A program made the translations under genes and the position numbers. The notes beneath the pieces were generated by a model. The model was not told the DNA's origin. It worked only from the letters and a program-made list of their open reading frames with translations, and made no database searches. Source: an uncultured Dorea sp. (GTDB lineage Bacteria; Bacillota; Clostridia; Lachnospirales; Lachnospiraceae). From it: a stretch of 14,301 bases of DNA. Of the stretch, positions 1 through 7,335 are shown in pieces. Location of the stretch: contig CAJTOH010000065.1 in the NCBI GenBank assembly GCA_910577685.1, forward strand, positions 1 to 14,301, in the 5' to 3' direction. How positions within the stretch are numbered: the first letter of the stretch is position 1; the number at the start of each line of letters is the position of its first letter.

Positions 1-214
1 ATTTGAGCCTGTTTTTTGCAGCTCAGTTTTTCATAAATTACTTGACACTACCCTTTTCTGATTTGTTCAAATTGCCAATGCTCTCATTCTACCACACGCC
101 TTTACACAATTCCATGAAAATCTAAGAAATATCGCCGAAATATCGCGGACTGTTATCCCTCTGAGGCCGCTTCTGAATATTCTATTGAAATTGCTTAATT
201 TTCCCTTAATCCGG

Positions 215-243
215 TTGCCCCCTGTTCCAAAATCTTCTATACT
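215..243 (+). promoter_or_regulatory. sigma-70-type promoter of the DUF218 gene
   Basis: A -35 box TTGCCC (215-220), a 17-base spacer and a -10 box TATACT (238-243) lie 32 bases before the start codon at 276. The rest of the stretch 1-214 is AT-rich and I see no supported gene in it; the small minus-strand reading frame there has no ribosome binding site and no recognisable protein character. Confidence 0.6.
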
Positions 244-275
244 TAAAAACAATCATTTAAAATAATGGAGAAAAC

Positions 276-995
276 ATGGATATGTCAATAAAAAACGCTT
301 ATATAATCAAAAAAATAAAGACGTTTCTAAAATATGGAGGATCTGCCGCAGTAATCGGCGCCGTGGTTCTATTCGGCACGGACCATTACGTTAAGATGAA
401 GGCGGGCTCTGCCATTTCTTCGGAAGAAGACGTCATACATTCGGAAGAGAAGGCGGACGCCATTCTGGTCCTGGGAGCGCAGGTAAAGCCTGACGGCAAA
501 CCATGCCTGATGCTGAAAGAACGGCTGGATACCGGTATCCGTTTATATCAGGAAGGCGCCGCAGACCGAATCATCATGAGCGGAGATCATGGAAGCGACG
601 ATTACGACGAGGTAAATGCTATGAAAACCTATGCTATAGACCAAGGCGTGCCGTCCGATTGTATTTTCATGGATCATGCAGGTTTCTCGACCTATGAAAG
701 TATGTACAGGGCGAAGGAGATTTTTCAGGCAGAGAGTCTGGTTGTGGTGACGCAGGAATACCATCTATACCGCGCTCTCTATGATGCCATGGCATTCGGC
801 CTTGACGTCCGGGGCGTTTCATGTGATACCGCCGTCTACGAGGGAGATACTTACCGGAAGACCCGGGAAGTCCTGGCGCGGATGAAAGACGTAGGATTTA
901 CATTAGTAAAACCTGAACCGGCGCTTCTTGGCGACACGATTTCCCTGACCGGAAGCGGCGATGTAACAAATGATAAAAGCAACGCAGGCAGTTAG
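276..995 (+). CDS. SanA/YdcF-like DUF218 membrane protein
   Basis: A 239-aa protein of the DUF218 (ElyC/SanA/YdcF) family. Residues about 19-34 form one N-terminal membrane segment after a lysine-rich start, so the domain probably lies on the outer face of the membrane. The DUF218 domain runs from about 60 to 205. It shows the nucleotide-fold-like start ADAILVLGAQV (60-70), RIIMSGDHG (98-106) followed by DEVNAMKTYA, the conserved STYESMYRAKEIF (138-150) and VVTQEYHLYRAL (157-168). Relatives are linked to envelope integrity and vancomycin exclusion in enterobacteria, but the reaction is not established, so no function is claimed here. The start at 276 is chosen because GGAG lies 6 bases upstream. 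The gene has its own promoter and converges on bioB, with only 6 bases between the two stop codons. An inverted repeat CAGGCA/TGCCTG (about 985-1012) spans both stops but has no T-run, so a terminator is uncertain. Confidence 0.88.
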   Translation: MDMSIKNAYIIKKIKTFLKYGGSAAVIGAVVLFGTDHYVKMKAGSAISSEEDVIHSEEKADAILVLGAQVKPDGKPCLMLKERLDTGIRLYQEGAADRIIMSGDHGSDDYDEVNAMKTYAIDQGVPSDCIFMDHAGFSTYESMYRAKEIFQAESLVVVTQEYHLYRALYDAMAFGLDVRGVSCDTAVYEGDTYRKTREVLARMKDVGFTLVKPEPALLGDTISLTGSGDVTNDKSNAGS

Positions 996-1001
996 TTTCG
1001 T

Positions 1002-1970
1002 CTATGTTGCCTGATCCGTCCGGTATCCCAGCCTGCGCAGCATCTCCAGATCCGTCTCAATCGTGTATCCTGCCGTGGTCAGCATATCTCCGGAAATCGC
1101 GGCGTTTGCCCCGGAACAAAAGCACCCTTCTCCCTTATCCTCCATCAGTCCTCTTCCGCCGGCAAGCCGGATAAACGCATCCGGCAGGATAAATCGGTAA
1201 ACTGCCGTGATTCTTCTCATGTCGTCCACAGTCAATCGGGCGTTTTCCTCATAGGGCGTCCCCGGAATCGGGTTCAGCATATTAACCGGAACGCTCTTGA
1301 TTCCCAATTCTCTCAGGGTAAACGCCATATCCACCCGATCCTCCTCTGTTTCCCCCAGCCCCATGATACCTCCGCTGCACACGGTTAATCCCGCCGCCCT
1401 CGCCGCTTTGATGGCATTGACCTTATCTTCAAATGTATGGGTGGTACAGATGTTCGAAAAGTTCCTCCGTGACGTCTCCAGATTATTATGTACCCGAGAT
1501 GCGCCCGCCTCTTTCACTCTGCGGAATTGTTCCTCACTGAGCAGTCCAAAGGACACGCACACACGGATGTCTGCCCGCCGTCGGATTGCCCGGATTGCAC
1601 CGCACATCTGCTCGATCTCCGAATCCTCTAACGCTCTTCCGGAAGTCACGATGGAGAAGCGGTGTACGCCCCTGTCTGCGTTATATTCCGCCTGTCTCAC
1701 AATCTCCTCCGTATTAAGCAGCGGGTATTCCTCCGCCGAGGTATCGTAATATGCCGACTGAGCGCAGTATTTGCAGTCTTCCGAACATCTTCCGCTCTTT
1801 CCGTTGATGATCGTGCAGATATCGAAGGCGTCTTTGCAAAAATGCTCCCGAATCCTATCCGCCGCCTGACATAGTTCCTCCAACGGCTCTTTATACAGCA
1901 GCAACGCCTCTTCTTTCGTAATCTCGCCTCCGCTGCAGATTCTTTCTGTTAGTTTTTTCACGAATGTCAT
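1002..1970 (-). CDS. bioB: biotin synthase (BioB), anaerobe-type cluster ligands
   Basis: Radical SAM enzyme that inserts sulfur into dethiobiotin, the last step of biotin synthesis. Numbered from the chosen start, the 322-aa protein has the SAM-cluster motif CSEDCKYC with C62, C66 and C69. It also has the family segments RVHNNLETS, TVCSGGIMGLGET and LNPIPGTP. Of the E. coli auxiliary [2Fe-2S] ligands, the positions equal to C128 and C188 are kept (C138, C198), as is the arginine in IRLAGGR (R268). The C97 position is serine (S106 in RFSIVTSGR), and an extra cysteine pair CFC (C283, C285) sits near the C-terminus. This fits the reported type II BioB with a 4Fe-5S cluster. I chose the ATG at 1970 (MTFVKK) because AAGGGTGAG lies just upstream and the length matches the family; an upstream ATG at 1991 with AAGGTG is an alternative. 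The gene stands alone, with no other bio genes beside it, and has a BirA-type operator. Confidence 0.95.
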   Translation of the reverse strand: MTFVKKLTERICSGGEITKEEALLLYKEPLEELCQAADRIREHFCKDAFDICTIINGKSGRCSEDCKYCAQSAYYDTSAEEYPLLNTEEIVRQAEYNADRGVHRFSIVTSGRALEDSEIEQMCGAIRAIRRRADIRVCVSFGLLSEEQFRRVKEAGASRVHNNLETSRRNFSNICTTHTFEDKVNAIKAARAAGLTVCSGGIMGLGETEEDRVDMAFTLRELGIKSVPVNMLNPIPGTPYEENARLTVDDMRRITAVYRFILPDAFIRLAGGRGLMEDKGEGCFCSGANAAISGDMLTTAGYTIETDLEMLRRLGYRTDQAT

Positions 1971-2016
1971 ATTCTCACCCTTTGTATTCATAATCACCTT
2001 AATAATTTCTGAAATA

Positions 2017-2046
2017 AATATATATCAGTTCCCGGCAAAATGTCAA
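2017..2046 (-). promoter_or_regulatory. bioB promoter
   Basis: Read on the minus strand: -35 TTGACA (2046-2041), an 18-base spacer and -10 TATATT (2022-2017), within a longer run of alternating AT. It drives bioB and is overlapped at its -35 end by the BirA-type palindrome. Confidence 0.7.
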
Positions 2047-2069
2047 CTTATTTCTTCTCTATGTTTACA
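2041..2069. promoter_or_regulatory. BirA-type biotin operator
   Basis: The palindrome TGTCAAC-N15-GTTTACA fits the known BirA operator pattern (TGTnAAC, 14-16 bases, GTTnACA). The symmetry extends outwards: AAA precedes the left arm and TTT follows the right arm beyond ATG/CAT, giving 11-base arms with one mismatch. The left arm contains the whole bioB -35 box, so biotinyl-AMP-bound BirA would block bioB transcription. The BirA gene is not in the window. The divergent alcohol dehydrogenase promoter (2111-2138) lies 42 bases away and is probably not covered. Confidence 0.8.
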
Positions 2070-2110
2070 TTTTATCCGCATTTTTATGCAATATTTTCCG
2101 GGGTTCCTTA

Positions 2111-2138
2111 TTGACAAAAAACTTTTCACTGGTATAAA
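2111..2138 (+). promoter_or_regulatory. promoter of the adh-aldh operon
   Basis: TTGACA (2111-2116), a 16-base spacer and TATAAA (2133-2138). The predicted transcript would begin near 2145, so reading-frame starts before that (for example 2086) cannot be used. This supports the ATG at 2164 or 2176 as the real start of the downstream gene. Confidence 0.7.
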
Positions 2139-2175
2139 ATTCAATATGATTATTCCAGAAAGGATGCTGTCTATC

Positions 2176-3387
2176 ATGAATATTGTAAGAAAATTCTACT
2201 GCAGAACATTCCAGACAGGACTTAAGATCGCGCTGCCCTTCCTTCCGTATCGGAAACCAAACATTGCCGGCAGTGTCAAAGCGATCCCGGACATTTTACG
2301 GAAACATGGATGCGACCGTATCCTCATCATTACAGACGCCGGAATCATGAAGCTGGGGCTGACCAAACGTCTCGAAAAGGTTCTCGCCCAAAACCAAATC
2401 CCCTATTATATTTACGACAAAACCGTAGCGAATCCGACCACAGCAAATGTCGCAGAGGCTCTGGAGCTGTATCATGCAAATAACTGCAATGCAATCATCG
2501 GGTTCGGCGGCGGTTCCAGTATGGATTGCGCTAAAGCGGTAGGCGCACGTATCGCAAAACCGAAGCAGTCCCTTGCAAAGATGAAGGGAATCCTTAAGGT
2601 GCTCAAAAAACTCCCTCTTTTGATCGCAATTCCCACCACGGCGGGGACCGGCAGCGAGACCACGCTTGCCGCAGTCATCACCGACGCAGAGACGCGGTAT
2701 AAGTATGCAATCAATGATTTCCCGCTGATTCCAAAGTATGCCGTTCTTGACCCCAAAGTGACTTTAAGCCTTCCCCCGTCTATCACTGCCGCCACGGGAA
2801 TGGATGCGCTGACCCATGCGATAGAGGCTTATATCGGAAGATCCACTACCTACGGCACCAGAAAGAATTCCCTGATGGCGGTAAGACTTATCTTTCAGAA
2901 TATTGACAAGGCATACGCAACAGGCAGCGACATCGACGCACGGCGAAACATGCTGCACGCTTCTTTCTATGCAGGATGCGCTTTTACCAAATCCTATGTA
3001 GGCTACGTCCATGCAATCGCCCACTCCTTAGGCGGCGAGTACAACGTGCCTCACGGACTTGCAAATGCGGTCCTTCTCCCTTTCATGCTGGAAGCCTATG
3101 GTTCGTGCATACATAAAAAATTATATCAGTTATCCGTTGCGGCAGGCGTTTCCGAAAAAGGCGCTCCTTATAATGTGGCGGCCGCAGAGTTCATCGAGGC
3201 AATCAAGGATATGAAGAAACGTTTCAATATAGGAGATACCGTGAAAGAGATCCGGGATGAGGATATCCCCAAACTCGCCCACTATGCGGACAAAGAGGGT
3301 AATCCTCTGTATCCTGTGCCTGTGCTGATGGATGCGAAGGAATTAGAACAGTTTTATTATCTTTTAATGGAAGATTCGTCAATGTAG
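2176..3387 (+). CDS. iron-containing alcohol dehydrogenase
   Basis: A group III (Fe-type) NAD(P)-dependent alcohol dehydrogenase that interconverts an alcohol and its aldehyde in the cytoplasm. With the start at 2176 it has 403 residues. The N-terminal part holds the dinucleotide motif GFGGGSSMDCAKAVG (109-123) and the IPTTAGTGSE motif (152-161). The helical C-terminal part holds the metal ligands D210 and H214 (GMDALTHAIEAY), H279 and H293 (HAIAHSLGGEYNVPHG). All four ligands are present with FucO-like spacing (4, then 14 residues). The C-terminus DIPKLAHYADKEGNPLYPVP is typical of clostridial members. The start is ambiguous: the ATG at 2164 sits directly against AAAGG, whereas the ATG at 2176 has AAAGG 12 bases away and matches the family's N-terminus. 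The stop lies 39 bases before the aldehyde dehydrogenase start, so the two are one operon. The true substrate cannot be read from sequence. Confidence 0.93.
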   Translation: MNIVRKFYCRTFQTGLKIALPFLPYRKPNIAGSVKAIPDILRKHGCDRILIITDAGIMKLGLTKRLEKVLAQNQIPYYIYDKTVANPTTANVAEALELYHANNCNAIIGFGGGSSMDCAKAVGARIAKPKQSLAKMKGILKVLKKLPLLIAIPTTAGTGSETTLAAVITDAETRYKYAINDFPLIPKYAVLDPKVTLSLPPSITAATGMDALTHAIEAYIGRSTTYGTRKNSLMAVRLIFQNIDKAYATGSDIDARRNMLHASFYAGCAFTKSYVGYVHAIAHSLGGEYNVPHGLANAVLLPFMLEAYGSCIHKKLYQLSVAAGVSEKGAPYNVAAAEFIEAIKDMKKRFNIGDTVKEIRDEDIPKLAHYADKEGNPLYPVPVLMDAKELEQFYYLLMEDSSM

Positions 3388-3396
3388 GATTCCAAG

Positions 3397-3420
3397 AAGG
3401 AGACATTTTATAAGGAGACA
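3397..3420 (+). promoter_or_regulatory. duplicated ribosome binding site before the aldehyde dehydrogenase
   Basis: AAGGAGACA occurs twice in tandem, at 3397-3405 and 3412-3420, 15 bases apart. The second copy is correctly spaced for the ATG at 3427. The first has no start codon after it and looks like a short duplication. Confidence 0.6.
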
Positions 3421-3426
3421 CTTATT

Positions 3427-4806
3427 ATGAATGAACAGGAAATTAAACATATTGTGATCAATCAACGCAAATATTTTAACACGGGCGCTACCCTTGATGT
3501 CGACGCAAGGATCCGGGCATTGAAAAAGCTAAGGGAAAGTATTTTGAAGCATGAGGATGAGATTAACAAAGCGCTGAAAAGAGATCTCGGCAAAAGCAAC
3601 TTCGAGAGCTATATGTGTGAAACCGGGCTGGTTCTCAGTGAGATCAGTTATATGCTGAAGCATATCCGTTCTTTTGCGAAGGAGAAGACTGTAATGACTC
3701 CCCTTGCACAGTTCCTTTCCAGAAGCTACCGGAAGCCGTCCCCTTACGGAACCGTACTGATCATGAGTCCTTGGAATTACCCGTTCCTGCTGACGTTAGA
3801 TCCTCTTGTGGACGCAATCGCGGCAGGGAATACCGCCGTACTGAAACCCAGCGCATACTCTCCCTGCACCGGCAAGATTGTTTCTGCAATCATAAGAGAA
3901 TGTTTTGAGGAAGCATATATTTGCGTTGTCACAGGCGGACGGTCCGAGAACACTTGTCTTCTCAAAGAACATTTTGATTATATTTTCTTTACCGGAAGTC
4001 AGGCGGTGGGTAAGGAGGTCATGAGGCATGCCTCGGAGCATCTGACGCCTGTGACGCTGGAACTCGGCGGGAAAAGCCCCTGCCTTGTTGAGAAAAGCGC
4101 CAATTTGAAACTAGCCGCCAAAAGGATCGTCTTCGGCAAATTCCTAAACTGCGGGCAGACCTGCGTTGCCCCGGACTATGTCTACTGCGACAGGACCGTA
4201 AAGGACAAGCTGGTCAAAGAGATCAAGAAGCAGATACAGAAGCAGTTCGGCAAAGAGCCGCTTAAAAGGGCGGATTACGGGAAGATCATAAATGAAAAGC
4301 ATTTTGACAGGATTACCGGGCTGATCAATCCGTCCAAAGTCGTATGGGGCGGCAAGTCTGACCGCGGGGCGCAAAAGATCGAGCCTACCGTACTCGACAA
4401 CGCCACCTTCGGAGACGCAGTGATGCAGGAAGAAATATTCGGGCCTTTGATGCCCATCCTGACCTTCGATACTCTGGACGAGGCAATCCGCAATATCCAG
4501 TCCATGGCTCATCCTTTGGCCCTCTATATTTTTTCTAACGACAGGCAGGCCGTAAGGAAAGTGACCTCCCGGTGCGGGTTCGGCGGCGGATGCGTCAATG
4601 ATACGGTTATTCACCTCGCTACCTGCGAGATGGGCTTCGGCGGTTTCGGAGAGAGCGGTATGGGATCGTACCATGGGAAGGATGGATTCCGGACATTCTC
4701 CCATGAAAAAAGTATTGTGGATAAAAAGACTTGGCTTGATCTGCCTATGAGGTATCAGCCTTATAAGAAGGTTCATTCTAAGCTTGTGCGGATGTTTTTG
4801 AAGTAA
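3427..4806 (+). CDS. aldehyde dehydrogenase, family 3 type
   Basis: A 459-aa NAD(P)-dependent aldehyde dehydrogenase that oxidises an aldehyde to the acid. Its length and lack of an N-terminal extension match the ALDH3 (fatty/aromatic aldehyde) group rather than the CoA-acylating bacterial microcompartment type. Visible motifs are SPWNYPF with N117, GNTAVLKPSAYSP (134-146), FFTGSQAVGKEVM (187-199), LELGGKSP with the general base E212, and FLNCGQTCVAPDY with catalytic C246. The motif EEIFGPLMPILTFD follows, then the C-terminal oligomerisation segment GFGGFGESGMGSYHG. All catalytic residues are present. Together with the alcohol dehydrogenase upstream, the operon can run alcohol to aldehyde to acid or the reverse, perhaps for aldehyde detoxification or redox balance (inference). 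No intrinsic terminator directly follows; the inverted-repeat element at 4851 could act as one. Confidence 0.93.
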   Translation: MNEQEIKHIVINQRKYFNTGATLDVDARIRALKKLRESILKHEDEINKALKRDLGKSNFESYMCETGLVLSEISYMLKHIRSFAKEKTVMTPLAQFLSRSYRKPSPYGTVLIMSPWNYPFLLTLDPLVDAIAAGNTAVLKPSAYSPCTGKIVSAIIRECFEEAYICVVTGGRSENTCLLKEHFDYIFFTGSQAVGKEVMRHASEHLTPVTLELGGKSPCLVEKSANLKLAAKRIVFGKFLNCGQTCVAPDYVYCDRTVKDKLVKEIKKQIQKQFGKEPLKRADYGKIINEKHFDRITGLINPSKVVWGGKSDRGAQKIEPTVLDNATFGDAVMQEEIFGPLMPILTFDTLDEAIRNIQSMAHPLALYIFSNDRQAVRKVTSRCGFGGGCVNDTVIHLATCEMGFGGFGESGMGSYHGKDGFRTFSHEKSIVDKKTWLDLPMRYQPYKKVHSKLVRMFLK

Positions 4807-4850
4807 TAATTTATACTTTCATCGATTATTCTATAAAACGCAGACACAAA

Positions 4851-4950
4851 GGGGCTGTTGCAATAAGCAGGGTGATTACAAGATATGGCTGAAAGTTGTT
4901 TTTAGGAAATACCATATCTTGCAGAATTTGTACTTAATGCAACAGTCCCT
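4851..4950. mobile_element. 100-bp MITE-like inverted-repeat element (IS-end derived)
   Basis: Terminal inverted repeats of about 38 bases: the left arm (4851-4888) starts GGGGCTGTTGCA and the right arm (4950-4912, read in reverse complement) starts AGGGACTGTTGCA. Both arms contain CTGTTGCA, then TAAG, and end in CAAGATATGG; the part between is diverged. The 23-base centre has no coding capacity. The ends resemble IS1182-type transposase ends from memory, which was not checked by search. I see no clear target-site duplication (ACAAA on the left, CATGA on the right). The single-stranded form would fold into a long hairpin, so it may also terminate the aldehyde dehydrogenase transcript. Confidence 0.7.
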
Positions 4951-4999
4951 CATGACTTCTCGTTATTCCATGCCCCACTTCAAAATTATTCTTTTTTCT

Positions 5000-5029
5000 A
5001 TATTCACTTGAATTCTCTCTTTGGTAACT
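5000..5029. repeat. distal att-like copy of the rpsI 3' end
   Basis: This 30-base stretch matches 9259-9288, the end of rpsI and the bases just after it, at 25 of 30 positions in the same orientation. Shared blocks are ATATTC, CTTGAATT, TCTCTT and AACT. It is the left boundary of the accessory island. The flanks 4951-4999 and 5030-5138 show no gene, and no convincing terminator follows the HNH gene. Confidence 0.6.
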
Positions 5030-5138
5030 AAAATTAACATTTTAAGAACTGGGAGTACTTGATTTTACTCGATTCTTGAAATGTGCTGCCGCAAACACGT
5101 TACGTAAGGCTTCTCATTACTTCTCACCGCGCCTCAAA

Positions 5139-5795
5139 TTACACTAAGAATTCTTCTAAATCCGGATAATCTGAAATATGTTTTCTTACATAATTTCTTT
5201 TAAATGCCGCAAATATACTATTTCTACTTAACGTGGCCCTCAAACTTCTTTTATAACGCAATAATTCCGGATTTTTCTTATGCTTTTCCAATTTTTTATA
5301 TAAAATATTCATCTCATCTGCCAAGCGATCAATTCTGTGTTGACATGCTGCCTCCCGAATCCCCGTATTTCGTTTTTCAAAACATTCCTGTATAAGGTCA
5401 GCAGTCATAATAGCCCTCTCTTCATCCATAATATAATGTACATTTACATGTCCCTCTTCATAGCACTGCTCTAACATTTTTTCTGGATCTTCTTCGCAAC
5501 AATCTATAATTTTATCGTCATATTTTGATTCTTTCTTTATATTATTACAATGAGGACACACATAAAATAAATTATTCCAATCAAAAATTCTCTCTGGTAT
5601 TGTACGACCATGATGGGGTTTTAAATGTTCTACTTCCGGATCGGATAGTCCTCCCAATTCACAAATATAGCACTTATCATGCGAATCCTCTTTTAATCTC
5701 CGTATTACATCAGGCTTATTGTAAACCCCTTCCACCTTTTGTTCTTCAACAGCCAGTGATGGAGGTGGAGTAGGATTTCTCTCTATCTTAATCAC
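5139..5795 (-). CDS. HNH endonuclease, PtuB-like (Septu-like system)
   Basis: A 218-aa HNH nuclease, presumably the DNA- or RNA-cutting effector of the pair. The HNH core carries two zinc cysteine pairs, CYIC (C42, C45) and CPHC (C80, C83). Between them are EVEHLKPHHG (55-63) with the catalytic-type H57, and FDWNNLFYVC (71-80) with the conserved asparagines. This CxxC-EH-NN-CxxCN arrangement is that of PtuB nucleases found beside PtuA ATPases in Septu and retron-Ec78-type defence. The C-terminal 110 residues are charged and helical, probably the partner-binding part (inference). It starts with GTG at 5795, preceded by GAGGG and AAGGA, and lies 5 bases after the ATPase stop, so translation is probably coupled. 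Base use is AT-rich, unlike the metabolic genes to the left. An ordinary HNH nuclease is the alternative, but the tight ATPase pairing argues for the defence role. Confidence 0.85.
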   Translation of the reverse strand: MIKIERNPTPPPSLAVEEQKVEGVYNKPDVIRRLKEDSHDKCYICELGGLSDPEVEHLKPHHGRTIPERIFDWNNLFYVCPHCNNIKKESKYDDKIIDCCEEDPEKMLEQCYEEGHVNVHYIMDEERAIMTADLIQECFEKRNTGIREAACQHRIDRLADEMNILYKKLEKHKKNPELLRYKRSLRATLSRNSIFAAFKRNYVRKHISDYPDLEEFLV

Positions 5796-5800
5796 TGTCC

Positions 5801-7048
5801 TTACCCTCTATTTATAAATTCTAATTTCAATCGACTATATTCTGATGTTAGTTCTTTTGCAAGAAAATCCGGGATTTCGTCCAAATAGAATTCCAGTTTA
5901 TCTATTTCTTCATATTCTTCGTCTGATAACACAGCCTTAGAAACCAAATCTTTATATCTTTCAAATTTTTCTCTTAGCTCTTCTGATAATGTATCAGCTT
6001 TAAAATATCCTTCTACAATCCCTTCATATGGTAAATTTTCCAATCCATTTTCTACAAGAGTTCTGTTCTGTAGATCATAAATAACAGCATTGTCTAAGGA
6101 ACTTAAAATAAACGGAGAATGTGTCGTAATAATAAATTGAATATTAGGAAAAAGAGTTGTTAGAATGGGAAGTATCTTTTTCTGTAATTCTAAATGCAAA
6201 TGTGTTTCAATTTCATCAACCAATACGATCCCTTCCATGTCAAACTCTGTTCGCAGTCCTGACTTTGCCTCCATTCTTATAATCAGGTCATTAATGATCT
6301 CAAATATTGCTGCATAACCACTAGACATTGTATTAAAATCAAACGGCTCTCTATCTGTCTCGCAGATAGAAAACTGAAATGTTTCATCATTAAACTTTAA
6401 CTGAAGATTTTCATCTTCATAAATTCTCCTTAAAATATCCTCAAATGTATGAAACCATTTGTCTATCTTTTCATATTTTTCACAATCCTTCGTAAAAGCC
6501 TGAGTAGCTTTCAAATCTACAAGATATTTTGCGAATTTTATACCTGGATTTTCATCAATACTATATTTGTCCTGAAATTCTATTTTTTCAATATTTTTGT
6601 ATTCTTCCACTTGAAATTCTCTTTTAGCTTTATAATATGCAAAAATAAAATTCCCATTTTCATATTTTTCTTTCAACATAGCATCAGAAGTACTATTAAA
6701 AGCCACCCCTGAATCTAATCTTTTTAACTGCTTTTCCCATAAATTTAAATGTTTCTTAGCATCATAAAGCTCTTTTCTATTCTCTTCTGAATCTTCTGAC
6801 AAATTAAATTTATTAACCTCCTTTAAAGATCTCTCATGCATCATTTTAGCATGGTCAAATGTTGTACCATGTTCACCCAAAAAGCTTTGAATATATTTTA
6901 CTATAGCTTCCAATACACTTGTTTTTCCACTCCCATTTTTACCCGTCAATATCAAATGTTTTCTAATATCTTTATCTAAAGGAATTAAAATATTTGATAA
7001 ATGACGTACATTTTCTATATTAATTCCAGTCAAAAAAGTTTGTTCCAT
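5801..7048 (-). CDS. AAA/ABC-type ATPase, PtuA-like (Septu-like system)
   Basis: A 415-aa SMC/ABC-like ATPase of the AAA_15/AAA_21 type. Walker A is GKNGSGKT (36-43). The ABC-type signature is MSSGY (241-245), and Walker B GIVLVDEIETHLH (273-285) holds the D-E pair. The H-loop TTHSP has H310. Residues about 62-235, between Walker A and the signature, are charged and helical, as in PtuA and OLD-like ATPases. The C-terminal 80 residues have no TOPRIM motif, so it is not an OLD nuclease. The length is close to that of PtuA proteins. All ATPase motifs are intact, suggesting a working protein. The ATG at 7048 has a strong GGAGGAG upstream. It sits between a 69-aa membrane protein (18 bases upstream) and the HNH nuclease (5 bases downstream), all in one minus-strand operon. 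It probably senses phage and controls the HNH partner (inference from the Septu family). Confidence 0.88.
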   Translation of the reverse strand: MEQTFLTGINIENVRHLSNILIPLDKDIRKHLILTGKNGSGKTSVLEAIVKYIQSFLGEHGTTFDHAKMMHERSLKEVNKFNLSEDSEENRKELYDAKKHLNLWEKQLKRLDSGVAFNSTSDAMLKEKYENGNFIFAYYKAKREFQVEEYKNIEKIEFQDKYSIDENPGIKFAKYLVDLKATQAFTKDCEKYEKIDKWFHTFEDILRRIYEDENLQLKFNDETFQFSICETDREPFDFNTMSSGYAAIFEIINDLIIRMEAKSGLRTEFDMEGIVLVDEIETHLHLELQKKILPILTTLFPNIQFIITTHSPFILSSLDNAVIYDLQNRTLVENGLENLPYEGIVEGYFKADTLSEELREKFERYKDLVSKAVLSDEEYEEIDKLEFYLDEIPDFLAKELTSEYSRLKLEFINRG

Positions 7049-7066
7049 AACTTCTCCTCCAATACT

Positions 7067-7276
7067 TTATACTACACTTATTTTATCATATCCGGACCAA
7101 ATTTTATACAACAAAAAACTTCCCAAGACCAAAGTCCTGAGAAGAAAATCACCCACCATTTCATAAAAACTTCTTTGTTCTTCTGTTTCGGCCTCCAATA
7201 CAAGCTGTAAAGTGTCTTCCGGCTGCAATTTTTGTATATCTTCATAGATTTTTTCATATTTTTTAACATCACACAT
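7067..7276 (-). CDS. 69-aa small protein with one membrane segment, first gene of the Septu-like operon
   Basis: I do not recognise this family. The protein has two parts: an acidic, helical N-terminus (residues 1-35, rich in E, K, Q and D) and a hydrophobic segment at about 41-60 (VGDFLLRTLVLGSFLLYKIW), followed by a short polar tail. The ATG at 7276 is chosen because AGAGGTGA lies 4 bases upstream; the longer frame from 7378 would begin before the promoter. The gene is 18 bases ahead of the ATPase and shares its promoter. Such a gene is not part of the basic two-gene Septu, so it may be a membrane tether, a regulator or an accessory component (inference). Its good ribosome site and conserved spacing argue that it is real. 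Confidence 0.65.
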   Translation of the reverse strand: MCDVKKYEKIYEDIQKLQPEDTLQLVLEAETEEQRSFYEMVGDFLLRTLVLGSFLLYKIWSGYDKISVV

Positions 7277-7304
7277 AATATCACCTCTATAGTACGTTGA
7301 ATTT

Positions 7305-7334
7305 ATTATACCCCTAATCACCTGAAAAGTTAAG
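7305..7334 (-). promoter_or_regulatory. promoter of the Septu-like operon
   Basis: On the minus strand a perfect -10 TATAAT (7310-7305) lies 28 bases before the ATG at 7276. The -35 region is weak (CTTAAC at 7334-7329, 18-base spacer). A weak -35 may mean low or activated expression. Confidence 0.55.
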
Positions 7335-7335
7335 A

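Noticed and set aside
42..70. Promoter starting TTGACA near the left edge
   Set aside because: No acceptable -10 box at the right distance and no gene directly behind it.
1297..1749. 150-aa plus-strand frame inside bioB
   Set aside because: Antisense shadow of bioB; low-complexity serine/leucine composition and no start signals.
4144..4776. 210-aa minus-strand reading frame
   Set aside because: It is fully antisense to the aldehyde dehydrogenase, has no ribosome site and no family-like motif; a codon-bias shadow.
5801..7048. OLD-family nuclease (Gabija GajA-like)
   Set aside because: There is no C-terminal TOPRIM motif, the protein is too short, and the partner is an HNH nuclease rather than a UvrD-like helicase.
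5139..7276. Retron with PtuA/PtuB effectors
   Set aside because: No reverse transcriptase frame or msr/msd-like RNA region is present; only the ATPase, the HNH gene and the small gene are seen.
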